64,000 nt of DNA from Rhizobium sp. 18055 (GCF_902706285.1 NZ_CACSKD010000005.1:186001-250000), one strand, 5' to 3'; counted from the first letter of the stretch, positions 48,179-57,593 are shown. Made by a program: numbers and translations. Notes: generated by a model from the letters alone, not told the origin.

Positions 48179-49084
48179 CTAACCCACCGGATCCCAGTAT
48201 GGCGGATCGCCAAACGTTTTCCTGAGGTGATCGGCGACGGCGCGCAGCTTGGCGGAGGGATTGCGGCCTTCCGGATGAGCCATGTAGATGAACTCGGCTT
48301 CCGGCTTGTGGCCGACATCGATCTCCACCAATTGCCCCGCACTGATGGCCGGGCCGGCGATGAAGGCGGGCAACAGGGCGATGCCGAGACCGGCGACCGC
48401 GGCATCGCGGATCATGTCGCCATTGTTCATGCCCAGCACCTGGCTGGCACGGACGACGATCGCACCATCCGGCGTCTGGAAACGCCAGTCGGCGACGCCG
48501 CGGTTGGTGTAGAAGATCCCCTTGTGGTGATCGAGGTCGGCCAGTGTCTCCGGCAGCCCATGGCGGGAGAGATACTCCGGCGAGGCGACCAGAATGCGCC
48601 GGCTGCGGCTGAGCTTCCACACGACAAGCCGGGAATCGACGATCGGGCCGTTGCGCACGACCGCGTCATAACCTTCCGAGGAGACATCGACGCGGCGATC
48701 ATCGATATCGAGTACCAGCTTGATCTCCGGATGCTCGGCCAGGAACGGATAGAGAGCCGGGCCGAGATGCATGCGTCCGAAGGTGACCGGGGCAGCGATC
48801 CGCAGCGGGCCGGAGAGCGAGCCACGGCGCTCGGCCATCTCGGCTGCGGCATCCTCGATCTCCTGGATGATGTGGCTGGCGCGCTGCAGGAAGGCGGTGC
48901 CGTCCTCGGTCAGCGTCAGCTTTCGCGTGGTGCGATGCAGCAATATGCCGCCCAGCGATTTCTCCAGTTCGGCCAGCCGCTCGCTGACCACCGACTTCGA
49001 CAGCCGCAGCCGCCGCGCGGCCTCGCTGACGGAGCCTGAGGCCACCACCGTGACGAATGCCGTTATGCCCTCAATCCTGATCAT
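48179..49084 (-). CDS. LysR-family transcription regulator (second copy, AaeR/DmlR-like group)
   Basis: A 301-residue regulator: MIRIEGITAFVTVVASGSVS, then EAARRLRLSKSVVSERLAEL as the DNA-binding helix-turn-helix, and an effector domain. It differs clearly from the neighbouring LysR protein, so it is not a recent duplicate. It is divergent from the first SDR gene and probably controls it; a 15-bp dyad lies directly before its start. Confidence 0.87.
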   Translation of the reverse strand: MIRIEGITAFVTVVASGSVSEAARRLRLSKSVVSERLAELEKSLGGILLHRTTRKLTLTEDGTAFLQRASHIIQEIEDAAAEMAERRGSLSGPLRIAAPVTFGRMHLGPALYPFLAEHPEIKLVLDIDDRRVDVSSEGYDAVVRNGPIVDSRLVVWKLSRSRRILVASPEYLSRHGLPETLADLDHHKGIFYTNRGVADWRFQTPDGAIVVRASQVLGMNNGDMIRDAAVAGLGIALLPAFIAGPAISAGQLVEIDVGHKPEAEFIYMAHPEGRNPSAKLRAVADHLRKTFGDPPYWDPVG

Positions 49085-49086
49085 CG

Positions 49087-49101
49087 TTCGGTATTTCCGA
49101 A
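49087..49101. promoter_or_regulatory. LysR-type operator-like dyad before the second lysR gene
   Basis: TTCGG-TATTT-CCGAA is a perfect 5-bp dyad with T-N11-A-like spacing. It starts 3 bases from the lysR ATG. A second pair, CGTTCGG (49085-49091) and CCGAACG (49129-49135), brackets the same promoter region. Confidence 0.5.
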
Positions 49102-49208
49102 TTCGAGTTCCGCTATCTGGAGACTAATCCGAACGAAAGGAAAATGCCATCTTCCACTCATCGAACGGGGCGGCAGACGCCACCCCAACCCAAAACGGAG
49201 ATGGAAGA

Positions 49209-49973
49209 ATGACCCGCTTGAATGGAAAAGTCGCCATCATCACCGGCGCCAGCGCCGGCATCGGCCGCGCAACGGCCAAGCTGTTTGCTGCCGAAGGCGC
49301 AAAGGTGGTGGTCGGCGCCCGCCGCCAGGCCGAACTCGACAGCCTGGTCGAAGAGATCAAGGCTGCCGGTGGAGACGCGGTTGCCGTTGCCGGCGACGTT
49401 CGCTCGGAAGACTATCACAAGGCACTGGTCGCCACGGCCGTCGAGCGTTACGGCAAGCTCGACATCGCCTTCAACAATGCTGGCATTCTCGGCGAGGCCG
49501 GTCCCAGCACCGGCGTGTCGGAAGCCGGCTTTGCCGAAGCGTTGACGATCAACCTGACGGCGTCGTTCCTGGCCGCCAAGCACCAGATCGGCCAGATGGA
49601 GAAGAATGGCGGCGGCTCGGTGATCTTCACCTCGACCTTCGTCGGCTACAGCTTCGCCTTCCCGGGCGTTGCCGCCTATGCCGCCAGCAAGTCCGGCCTG
49701 ATCGGCTTGACGCAGGCACTGGCCGCCGAATTCGGTTCGAAGAACGTGCGCGTCAACTCCGTGCTGCCGGGTGCTGTCGATACCGACATGTATCGCGAGA
49801 TGAACGACACGCCTGACAAGCAGGGCTTCATCACCAACCTGCATGCGCTGAAGCGCGTTGCCACGCCGGATGAACTGGCCCGCTCGGTGCTCTATTTCGC
49901 TTCGGACGATTCAAGCTTCGTCACCGGCACGGCGTCGCTGGTCGATGGCGGCGCCTCGATCACCCGCACCTGA
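49209..49973 (+). CDS. Short-chain dehydrogenase/reductase (first of pair)
   Basis: A 254-residue classical SDR: cofactor motif ITGASAGIGRAT (about 10-21), NNAG (NNAGIL), catalytic Y-x3-K in YAASKSG, and a C-terminal VDGGASI. An arginine in GARRQAE after the second strand hints at NADPH use. It is divergent from the LysR gene. Substrate unknown. Confidence 0.9.
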   Translation: MTRLNGKVAIITGASAGIGRATAKLFAAEGAKVVVGARRQAELDSLVEEIKAAGGDAVAVAGDVRSEDYHKALVATAVERYGKLDIAFNNAGILGEAGPSTGVSEAGFAEALTINLTASFLAAKHQIGQMEKNGGGSVIFTSTFVGYSFAFPGVAAYAASKSGLIGLTQALAAEFGSKNVRVNSVLPGAVDTDMYREMNDTPDKQGFITNLHALKRVATPDELARSVLYFASDDSSFVTGTASLVDGGASITRT

Positions 49974-49983
49974 GCATGTTTGA

Positions 49984-50013
49984 GATCACCCTCTCCTTTT
50001 GACGAGGGTGATC
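49984..50013. terminator. Perfect 10-bp hairpin between the two SDR genes
   Basis: GATCACCCTC (49984-49993), a 10-base loop, GAGGGTGATC (50004-50013). It lies 11 bases after the first SDR stop. There is no T-run, so it could be a factor-dependent terminator, an mRNA-stabilising hairpin or an operator for the second gene. Confidence 0.5.
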
Positions 50014-50099
50014 GGGAACCGGCCGCAAGGCATCCTATCCAACAGCCGCCTTAAGCAATATCACCGGGCAAGACGCCCGCACAGCAAGGACCAACGTCA

Positions 50100-50849
50100 A
50101 TGTCACGCCTCAGCAACAAGACAGCCCTCATCACCGGCGGCACCAGCGGCATCGGGCTTGAAACCGCCCGGCAGTTCATCGCCGAAGGTGCCCGCGTCGC
50201 CATCACCGGCAGCAGCGCCGGAAGCGTCGAGGCCGCCCGCTCCGAGCTTGGCGACAAGGCACTGGTGATCCAGGCCGATGCCGGCAATGCGGCCGGCCAG
50301 CAGATCGTCGCCAGCGCTATCAAGGACGCCTTCGGCCATCTCGACATTCTGTTCGTCAACGCCGGCGTGGCGGAGTTCGGCCCGCTGGAACAGTGGACAG
50401 AGGCGGCATTCGACAAGTCGATCGCGATCAATGTGAAGGGGCCGTTCTTCCTGATCCAGGCGCTGCTGCCGATCTTTTCGAAGCAGGCTGCCATCGTGCT
50501 CAACACGTCGATCAATGCCCATATCGGCATGCCGAACTCCAGCGTCTATTCGCTGACCAAGGGCGCATTGCTCACCATGGCCAAGACGCTGTCCGGCGAA
50601 CTCATCGGCCGCGGCATCCGCGTCAATGCCGTCAGCCCCGGCCCGATCGCCACGCCGCTCTACAGCAAGCTCGGCGCTTCGGAAGCGGATGCGAAGGCGA
50701 TGACCGCGCATATCCAGTCGCAGATTCCGGTCGGCCGGTTCGGCGACGCCGCCGAAGTCGCCAAGACCGTCATCTTTCTCGCCTCCGACGAGGCGACCTA
50801 TATCGTCGGCAGCGAGTTGGTCATCGATGGCGGGATGAGCAATCTCTGA
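50100..50849 (+). CDS. Short-chain dehydrogenase/reductase (second of pair)
   Basis: A 249-residue classical SDR with ITGGTSGIGLET near residue 10, NAG (VNAGVAEFG) and catalytic Y-x3-K in VYSLTKGA. It differs from the upstream SDR throughout, so it is a paralogue rather than a tandem duplicate. The 126-base gap with a hairpin suggests partly separate expression. Substrate unknown. Confidence 0.9.
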   Translation: MSRLSNKTALITGGTSGIGLETARQFIAEGARVAITGSSAGSVEAARSELGDKALVIQADAGNAAGQQIVASAIKDAFGHLDILFVNAGVAEFGPLEQWTEAAFDKSIAINVKGPFFLIQALLPIFSKQAAIVLNTSINAHIGMPNSSVYSLTKGALLTMAKTLSGELIGRGIRVNAVSPGPIATPLYSKLGASEADAKAMTAHIQSQIPVGRFGDAAEVAKTVIFLASDEATYIVGSELVIDGGMSNL

Positions 50850-50917
50850 GGTGCAGGTTTCATCTGCACCCCGTAGAAGAGACAGGAGGCATCCCTCGCG
50901 GATGCCTCCTGTCGGCG

Positions 50918-52303
50918 TCAGACCGATCGCCGTGTCATGGTCCTGATATAGATCCAGTCCAGTACCAGCATGATCACCAGCGACAGGCCGACCAGCGGGA
51001 AGATGATGCCGCCAATGACGAGGATGGCGATCAGGCCGCGGAACACCCGCCTGTCCGAAGGCATCGGCGGCACGCCGAGCGATCCCTTGGGACGCCGCTT
51101 CCACCACATGACGCCAGCCGAGACAACGAGCAGGACAATCGCCATGCAGACGACGAGCAGTACCAGCTGATTGGCCAGCCCGAATTCCTGGCCCATGTGG
51201 ACGTTGACGCTCCATTCCAGCGCCTTGCCGAGCGGACCGTAATCGGCATAGCTCATGTCGATCAGCGGCTTGCCGGTATATTGATCCAGATGCACGACGC
51301 GCTGCTGCTGCAGATCATCGGGATAGACGGAGCCGGTGTAGACGCCCATCGCATCGACAGGGATGTTGACCGCATAGCCGTGGTGCAGGCCGAGCTGGTT
51401 GAAGGTGGCGACGGCCTGATCGAGGCCGATCAGAGTTCCGCCATGCAGGTGCTCCGGCGACTGCGAAACGTGTGACTGCGGGATTTGCGCCTGCTCCAGC
51501 GACCATGTGGTCTTGGCGACGTGGTCGATATGCTCGTCGGACATGGGCACCGCGACGCGGACGCCGGCGGGGTAGCCGAAGTTGTTGCCATTGGCCCACT
51601 CGTTGACCTTGGCGCCCCAGACGCCCGACCAGGGCATGCCGGTGACCGCTAGGAAGACGATGAAGCCGCCGACGAAGATGCCGGTGACGGCGTGGGTATC
51701 GCGCCAGAAGACGCGACGTTTGGGCGTGCCGCGGATGCTGAGCACGCCGCCGGTCTGCTTGCGCGGCCACCAGAGATAGATGCCGGTGCCGACAAGCAGG
51801 ATCGACCAGCCGGCCGAAATCTCGATCAGCGAGCGGGCGAAGGAGCCGAAATATTTCAGGCTGTGGATGTAGCGCACCGTCCACATGATGGTGCCGCGAT
51901 CCGGCAACGATCCGAGAACCTTGCCTGTGTAGGGATCGACATAGACGGCGAGCTTGCCCTGGCTTTCGGTGTTGATGGTGATCTCCGCCGACATCCGCGG
52001 ATCCGACGGATCGGTGAACTTGATGGCCGTTCCCGGATATGCGGCAAGGGCTGCGGATACCATCGTGGACGGCGAAACCGCGGCTGCCGTTTGCGACGCG
52101 ACGACCCGCTTCAGGTCGGCATGGACGAGATTGTCGATCTCGTCGCGGAACAGATAGAGCGCGCCGGTGACGGCGAGCGACAGCAGGAAGGGCAGGACCA
52201 GCAGGCCGGCGTAAAAATGCCAGCGCCAGACGGCGCGGTAAAAATCGGATGCGGAACGCACGGCAGCGCCGGTGCTCTCCCGACCGATGGTCATATCGGA
52301 CAT
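50918..52303 (-). CDS. PepSY-associated membrane protein
   Basis: A 461-residue inner-membrane protein with about four spans and PepSY domains. It has FYRAVWRWHFYAGLLVLPFL in the first span, then PYTGKVLGSLPD, and FWRDTHAVTGIFVGGFIVFL before the second PepSY part. Relatives often sit beside siderophore receptors or copper genes and some act in ferric-siderophore or heme reduction; the histidines in the spans fit a heme or metal role. The DUF2946 gene lies 59 bases upstream on the same strand, so they form a unit. Confidence 0.85.
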   Translation of the reverse strand: MSDMTIGRESTGAAVRSASDFYRAVWRWHFYAGLLVLPFLLSLAVTGALYLFRDEIDNLVHADLKRVVASQTAAAVSPSTMVSAALAAYPGTAIKFTDPSDPRMSAEITINTESQGKLAVYVDPYTGKVLGSLPDRGTIMWTVRYIHSLKYFGSFARSLIEISAGWSILLVGTGIYLWWPRKQTGGVLSIRGTPKRRVFWRDTHAVTGIFVGGFIVFLAVTGMPWSGVWGAKVNEWANGNNFGYPAGVRVAVPMSDEHIDHVAKTTWSLEQAQIPQSHVSQSPEHLHGGTLIGLDQAVATFNQLGLHHGYAVNIPVDAMGVYTGSVYPDDLQQQRVVHLDQYTGKPLIDMSYADYGPLGKALEWSVNVHMGQEFGLANQLVLLVVCMAIVLLVVSAGVMWWKRRPKGSLGVPPMPSDRRVFRGLIAILVIGGIIFPLVGLSLVIMLVLDWIYIRTMTRRSV

Positions 52304-52362
52304 GAGTGTCTCCTAACGATGAAAGAATGGGGCCGGCGCAAGCGCGCGCAGGCAATCAGACG

Positions 52363-52782
52363 TCAGGAGATCGAAGGTGGTGCGCGCGGTTGGGCGATCC
52401 GGCCGCGCAGTGTCGGCGTGAATGATGTTTCGAGAGCGAAGGCAGTTGTGATGGCCGTCTCGACGGCGGTGTAGGCGACGCTATCATCCGCGCCGAGAAT
52501 TGCCGGCATTGCGTGGGACGCGAGGCGGCAGAGAGTGCCGCAGGGGCAATCGGCGGCCTTGCCATGCGAGGACCCGTGTGAATGGTCGTCACTTTCGGCC
52601 TGCGCTGCGGAGATTTCTCCTGCCGTCGAACAGATCGAGTGCAGGGGATCGACGGCCATGACAGCCATGGCGCCCTGCGCCTGGCCGGAGAGCAGACCTT
52701 GGATCATCAACAGGCAAGCGACGAGCAGCGTGATGGCGCTCGTCGATACCCTGTCCCGCAATATGGTTCTGATCATCCCCAT
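52363..52782 (-). CDS. DUF2946-like exported small protein
   Basis: About 139 residues with an N-terminal membrane/signal helix (SAITLLVACLLMIQGLLSG). It has a His-rich stretch (DDHSHGSSHGKAADCPCGTLC) with three cysteines and the C-terminal R-A-P-P motif typical of DUF2946. The Cys/His content suggests metal binding. The start is uncertain between 52782 and 52776. It precedes the PepSY protein gene and is probably co-transcribed. Confidence 0.7.
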   Translation of the reverse strand: MGMIRTILRDRVSTSAITLLVACLLMIQGLLSGQAQGAMAVMAVDPLHSICSTAGEISAAQAESDDHSHGSSHGKAADCPCGTLCRLASHAMPAILGADDSVAYTAVETAITTAFALETSFTPTLRGRIAQPRAPPSIS

Positions 52783-53090
52783 GTGAGCTGCATGCCATAG
52801 GGCATGTCGAATGTCACGCCTGCAAGCATCTGCGCTCATGGCGGATTATCCCAATTCCGTCATGGACTTAGGAAGCAGACAGCGGGAGATGCGACCTTTG
52901 GCCACCTCAACTTCTGATCAAAATAGTCGGTGCGCGTCTTCTACCGCACCAAGCCTGTTCCCTTGCCACCCGCGGCATGTCGCAGCCGGACGCTTGATTG
53001 GCCGGACGTTACCCCATAGTGGGAATTGTGGCCTGTTCGGTCATCCCCATTCCCTTCCATGTCGAGCGGCTTGCCGTTCTGGAGACCTCC
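52783..53090. other. 308-bp divergent gap, no feature recognised
   Basis: The region between the DUF2946 gene and the second EamA gene must hold both promoters, but I see no clear promoter, repeat or operator in it. An open frame on the plus strand from 52998 is only the upstream extension of the EamA gene. Confidence 0.5.
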
Positions 53091-54014
53091 ATGCTGTTCG
53101 GTGTCCTCTGCGGCATTGCCACCTGCGCCCTGTGGGGCCTGACCTTCGTCGTGCCGCGCGCCATCGCGCCATTCACGACGCTCGACCTGACAGTCACCCG
53201 CTACGGCCTGTTTGCCCTGACGAGCATTGTGTTGATGATCCATCCGCGGTTCCGGCCGCGTGGCATCGCGCTGCGCCCTGTGATCACGGCGCTGCTTCTC
53301 GGCGGCGTCGGCTATGTCGGCTATTTCATCAGCGTGGCCTATGCCGTGCGGTTTTCCGGTGCTGCCATTCCGCCGCTGGTGATCGGCACGATGCCTGTGA
53401 TCCTGGCGCTGATCGCCAATTTTCGCGACCGGTCGGTGTCGTGGCGGCTGCTGGCTCTGCCGCTGGTGCTGATCGCCATCGGGATCGCCTGGGTGAATGT
53501 CGCGGTCTTTGCCTCGACGCCCGTCGGCGACCGGGCAATGATCGTCTACGGCATTGCGTCGGCCGCCATCGGGCTGGTGCTCTGGGTGATCTACGGGCTG
53601 GCGAGCACCGCCATCATGCAGTCCGACGAAGCACCTGACATCCTGCAATGGACCGGTTTGCAGGGCATCGGCGCCGGGCTTGGCAGCCTCGTGCTGATCC
53701 CTCTGACCTCGCTGAACACGCAGATCGTCTACACCGATATCGAGTTGCTGCGTTTCATCTTGTGGTCGCTGATCATGGGGCTGGCCGGCGCCTGGCTGGC
53801 AACGCTTCTGTGGATGATTGCCTCCAAGCGGCTGCCGCTGGCGCTGGCAGCACAGCTGATCGTCGCCGAGACAGTATTCGGCCTGATCTTCGGCTTCGTG
53901 TTCGAGCAGCGTCTTCCGACGGTTGCCGAGGCCGGCGGATCGCTGCTGCAACTGGCCGGCGTCGGCATGGCTATCGCGATCTTCAGCCGTGTCCGGCAGC
54001 AGCAACACGCCTGA
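53091..54014 (+). CDS. EamA/DMT-family transporter (second)
   Basis: A 307-residue membrane protein with ten predicted spans and two EamA repeats. It begins MLFGVLCGIATCALWGLTFV, the typical W-G-x-x-F motif of first spans. GGAG (53081-53084) with 6-base spacing sets the start at 53091 within a longer frame. It is only distantly like the EamA protein at 34371. Cargo unknown; it ends 88 bases before coaBC. Confidence 0.85.
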   Translation: MLFGVLCGIATCALWGLTFVVPRAIAPFTTLDLTVTRYGLFALTSIVLMIHPRFRPRGIALRPVITALLLGGVGYVGYFISVAYAVRFSGAAIPPLVIGTMPVILALIANFRDRSVSWRLLALPLVLIAIGIAWVNVAVFASTPVGDRAMIVYGIASAAIGLVLWVIYGLASTAIMQSDEAPDILQWTGLQGIGAGLGSLVLIPLTSLNTQIVYTDIELLRFILWSLIMGLAGAWLATLLWMIASKRLPLALAAQLIVAETVFGLIFGFVFEQRLPTVAEAGGSLLQLAGVGMAIAIFSRVRQQQHA

Positions 54015-54102
54015 CAGGCAGCCGGACTGATCGGCGCCGATTGCTTATTATCCGCCAAAGGCTTAGGGTCTTAGGCAGTCAATTCTACGACGGACAGGCG
54101 TC

Positions 54103-55314
54103 ATGGTTCTCAGCGGCAAACGCATCCTCCTCATCATCTCGGGCGGCATCGCGGCCTATAAAAGCCTCGACCTGATCCGCCGACTGCGCGAGCGCGGCGC
54201 CTCGGTGCGGCCGGTGATGACTGCGGGAGCGCAGCAGTTCATCACACCGCTTGCCGTCGGCGCGCTTGCCGCCGATCACGTGTTCACCGATCTGTTTTCG
54301 CGGCAGGACGAGCAGGATGTCGGCCATATCCGGCTGGCCCGCGATTGCGACCTCGTGCTGATTGCACCTGCGACCGCCGACCTGATGGCGAAGATGGCGA
54401 ACGGGCTTGCCGATGATCTTGCCTCGACCGCGCTTTTGGCCACCGACCGGCCTGTGCTGATCGCGCCGGCGATGAACCCGCACATGTGGGCGCATGCCGC
54501 GACGAGACGGAACGTCGCAACACTCAAGAGCGACGGCATTCACTTCATCGGGCCGATGGCGGGCGAAATGGCGGAAAGCCGGGAGGCCGGTGTCGGCCGC
54601 ATGGCGGAGCCGCTGGAGATCGTGGCTGCGGCCGAAACTTTGCTCGACACCAGCCCGAAGCCGCTGGCCGGCCGCAAGGCGATCGTCACCTCCGGGCCGA
54701 CGCATGAGCCGATCGACCCGGTGCGCTACATCGCCAACCGCTCGTCCGGCCGGCAGGGTCACGCGATCGCCGCGGCGCTGGCGCGGCTCGGTGCCGATGT
54801 GACGCTGGTGTCAGGTCCGGTGACGATTGCCGATCCGGCAGGCGTCAAGACCATTCATGTGGAGCGCGCCGACGAGATGCGCGATGCGGTACTGACAGCG
54901 CTTCCCGCCGATATCGCTGTGATGGTCGCCGCCGTCGCCGACTGGCGCGTGGCGTCTGCCTCGGACCAGAAGATCAAGAAGCACCCGGGCGAATCCATTC
55001 CGACACTGGCGCTGACCGAAAACCCCGACATTCTGAAAACCATCGGCCATCACACGATGCGGCCGAAGCTGGTGATCGGCTTTGCGGCGGAGACGCAGGA
55101 CGTCGACAACAATGCCCGGGCAAAGCTGGAGCGCAAGGGCGCCGACATGATCGTCGCCAACGACGTTTCGCCGGCAACCGGGATCATGGGCGGCGCGCGC
55201 AACCGGGTGAAGATCGTCAGCCGTGCCGGCATCGAGCAGTGGCCCGATATGACAAAAGAGGATGTCGCGACGAAGTTGGCGGCGCTGATTGCCGAACGTC
55301 TCAGGCAGAGATGA
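54103..55314 (+). CDS. coaBC: Phosphopantothenoylcysteine decarboxylase / phosphopantothenate-cysteine ligase
   Basis: Bifunctional enzyme of coenzyme A synthesis. The N-terminal CoaC flavin domain (about 1-180) has ISGGIAAYK, the catalytic His75 (DVGHIRLA) and PAMNPHMW (122-129). The C-terminal CoaB domain starts GRKAIVTSGPTHEPIDPVRY, followed by IANRSSGRQGHAIA. Length 403 is normal. The 3' end overlaps the convergent amidotransferase gene by 14 bases. Confidence 0.96.
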   Translation: MVLSGKRILLIISGGIAAYKSLDLIRRLRERGASVRPVMTAGAQQFITPLAVGALAADHVFTDLFSRQDEQDVGHIRLARDCDLVLIAPATADLMAKMANGLADDLASTALLATDRPVLIAPAMNPHMWAHAATRRNVATLKSDGIHFIGPMAGEMAESREAGVGRMAEPLEIVAAAETLLDTSPKPLAGRKAIVTSGPTHEPIDPVRYIANRSSGRQGHAIAAALARLGADVTLVSGPVTIADPAGVKTIHVERADEMRDAVLTALPADIAVMVAAVADWRVASASDQKIKKHPGESIPTLALTENPDILKTIGHHTMRPKLVIGFAAETQDVDNNARAKLERKGADMIVANDVSPATGIMGGARNRVKIVSRAGIEQWPDMTKEDVATKLAALIAERLRQR

Positions 55315-56110
55315 CCATCGGTTCGGCCTTTGCCGCCACCGGCATCGGGCGGAACGGGGTGATATCAAGACCCCTGTCGGTCAGAGTGACGGCGCTGCCA
55401 TCTGGAATTTCCGCCCAGGCATCGACATCGTCGTTGAGCGGCTCGGACACCAGGCAATAGCCGTTGCCAACTGGGGATGCATAGAGCGTCGGTGCCTTGC
55501 GATCGGTCGCATAGCGGATGGCATAGAGTGTCTTGCCATCGGAAAAAGCGGCGGTATAGCGGATCAGCGCCGAGCCGAGGATGTTTTCGGCCAGCCCCTC
55601 GATGAAGCGGATCATTTCGGCCATCGCCGAGATCGGTGTCTGGCGCAGGCCGAACTGCAAGGCCAGCATGAACATCAGTTCGGAATCGGTGGTGCCGCCG
55701 CGGGCGTTGAACAGGTCGTCGTCGAGCATTGCCTCCATCGACCGGCGCAGGCGCTCGAAGCCTGATATCTGGCCGTTGTGCATGAACGACCAGTTGCCGA
55801 AGACGAAGGGATGACAGTTATCCCGCCTTGTGCCGCCGCCGGTGGCAGCGCGGACATGGGCGAGGAACAATGGCGAACTGATCTGCCGCGCCAGGCTCTT
55901 CAGATTGCAATCCGACCAGGCGGGAAGCGTGTCGCGGTAGCGGCCGGGCTCGGGATGGTCGCCATACCAGGCAATGCCGAAGCCATCGCCATTGGTCGCG
56001 GTCTTGGCGCGGGTGGCGCAATGGGATTGTTCGATCAGCGAGTGCGCAGGCGAAGAGACAAGCTCCTCAAGGTAGAGGGGTTTTCCGCGATAGGCTGCCC
56101 AGCGACACAT
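55301..56110 (-). CDS. Class II glutamine amidotransferase (YafJ-like)
   Basis: A 269-residue N-terminal nucleophile hydrolase. It starts MCRWAAYRGKPLYLEELV, so Cys2 becomes the catalytic residue after Met removal. HNGQISGF and GTTDSELMFML are the other glutaminase signatures. It lacks a synthase domain, so the ammonia acceptor is unknown. The gene is convergent with coaBC, with overlapping ends. Confidence 0.9.
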   Translation of the reverse strand: MCRWAAYRGKPLYLEELVSSPAHSLIEQSHCATRAKTATNGDGFGIAWYGDHPEPGRYRDTLPAWSDCNLKSLARQISSPLFLAHVRAATGGGTRRDNCHPFVFGNWSFMHNGQISGFERLRRSMEAMLDDDLFNARGGTTDSELMFMLALQFGLRQTPISAMAEMIRFIEGLAENILGSALIRYTAAFSDGKTLYAIRYATDRKAPTLYASPVGNGYCLVSEPLNDDVDAWAEIPDGSAVTLTDRGLDITPFRPMPVAAKAEPMVISA

Positions 56111-56370
56111 GCTCTTTCCACTCCGCGACCCGCCTTACCCGAAGCGGGAAATTGCCGAAACGCAATGATGATTGTCGAATCCGATGGTTAATAAGAACTA
56201 AACACCGGCATGGCTTGCAAGTCGAAGATGACGTTTTCCGACATTGACGGCAATCAATTTCCGCAATGCAGCATTTTCTTTTGTGAACAGTGCGTTTTCA
56301 GCGGCGACCTTCGCGGGTTGGGCCGGGGCGACTATAGTCCGATCCAACGTCAAACCTTCGAGAGGATGCC

Positions 56371-57282
56371 ATGTCGATCCGCCCTGTAAAGCATGTCAGC
56401 ACTGCCACGCCGACCATGGAAGGTGCGGGCGTCAAGCTGCATCGTGTCTTCGGTTTCGGCGATCCGTCGCTGACGGATCCGTTCCTGATGATGGACGATT
56501 TCCGCAATGACAATCCGGCCGAGTACAGTCGCGGTTTCCCCTGGCATCCGCATCGCGGCATCGAGACCATCACCTATGTGCTGGCCGGTACCGTTGAGCA
56601 TGGCGACAGCCTGGGTAACCGCGGCCTGCTCGGCGCCGGCGATATCCAGTGGATGACGGCCGGCAGCGGCATCATGCACCAGGAAATGCCGAAGGGCGAT
56701 TTTGCCGGGCGAATGCATGGCTTCCAGCTGTGGGCCAACCTGCCATCGTCGTTGAAGATGACGGCACCGCGCTATCAGGACGTCAAATCGACAGACATTC
56801 CTGTCGTCATCGATGATGACGGAACCGCGGTACGGATCATCTGTGGTGACTTCTGGGGCAAGGCGGGGCCGGTGGACGGCATCGCAGCGGAGCCTGTCTA
56901 TCTCGACGTCTCGGTGCCGCCGGGCAAGAAGAAACGGCTGCCTGTCGATACCTACCGCAATGCCTTTGCTTACATCTTTGCAGGCTCCGGCACCTTCCGC
57001 GATGCGTCGATGCCGCTCGGCGTGCGTGTAGAGAAGGAAGTCAACGGCGAGGAGTTGAACATTCGCGACATGTCCGGCAACCGCACGCTCGTGGTTTTCG
57101 ACAGCGGCGACGAGGTAACCGTGCAGGCTGGCGAACAGGGCATCCGTTTCCTGCTGGTCTCCGGCAAGCCGATCGAGGAGCCCGTCGCCTGGCATGGGCC
57201 GATCGTGATGAATTCCCGTGAGGAAATCAATCAGGCCATGCGGGAGTTGCAGAACGGCACGTTCATCAAGGCCGCGCACTGA
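56371..57282 (+). CDS. Pirin-family protein
   Basis: A 303-residue double-cupin protein. The N-terminal metal site lies in FPWHPHRGIETITYVLAG, with EHGDSLGNRG and SGIMHQEMP after it. Bacterial pirins have been linked to quercetin dioxygenase activity or to metabolic regulation; the role here is open. GAGAGG precedes the ATG. The 260 bases upstream carry no recognised motif. Confidence 0.92.
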   Translation: MSIRPVKHVSTATPTMEGAGVKLHRVFGFGDPSLTDPFLMMDDFRNDNPAEYSRGFPWHPHRGIETITYVLAGTVEHGDSLGNRGLLGAGDIQWMTAGSGIMHQEMPKGDFAGRMHGFQLWANLPSSLKMTAPRYQDVKSTDIPVVIDDDGTAVRIICGDFWGKAGPVDGIAAEPVYLDVSVPPGKKKRLPVDTYRNAFAYIFAGSGTFRDASMPLGVRVEKEVNGEELNIRDMSGNRTLVVFDSGDEVTVQAGEQGIRFLLVSGKPIEEPVAWHGPIVMNSREEINQAMRELQNGTFIKAAH

Positions 57283-57330
57283 GCAGCAAGCCTTGATAGA
57301 AACGCCGGAATGGCCTATGTTGCAGGAGTA

Positions 57331-57413
57331 GGAGGCAGGTTCCAGCCTGCCTCCCGCTTGCTTAGGTGAAGAAATTGACCCGGACCTCCAGCAACCAGCT
57401 GGTCCGGGTTTTT
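57331..57413 (+). ncRNA. Two-hairpin RNA element or terminator pair after pirin
   Basis: The first hairpin is GGAGGCAGG-TTCCAG-CCTGCCTCC (57331-57354). The second is ACCCGGACC (57378-57386), 14-base loop, GGTCCGGGT (57401-57409), followed by TTTTT: a strong rho-independent terminator. The pair may end the pirin mRNA, or be a small RNA of about 90 bases made from this gap. Confidence 0.6.
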
Positions 57414-57450
57414 CTTACCCTAAACGTGATGCTAAGTGGAAACCACATAG

Positions 57451-57466
57451 CTCACCTCCTTGTGAG
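57451..57466 (+). other. Hairpin with anti-Shine-Dalgarno loop
   Basis: CTCAC (57451-57455), loop CTCCTT, GTGAG (57462-57466). The loop is complementary to the AAGGAG ribosome-binding sequence. A tiny stem GTGG-AAA-CCAC (57437-57447) lies just before it. CU-rich loops of this type are used by several alphaproteobacterial small RNAs to block translation. Confidence 0.4.
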
Positions 57467-57593
57467 ATGGCGAGGCCGATCGCCGCGGTCGGAATTGCCC
57501 ATCTTCCCCGATCCCGTCGGCTGGCGCGACGGACGCTGCTTTGCCACTCACGACAGAACGATTATCACCCAAAGGTTGCAATTTCCAGAATTT

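Noticed and set aside
47294..49084. Tandem duplication of the two LysR genes
   Set aside because: They are convergent, and their proteins differ in both the DNA-binding and effector domains.
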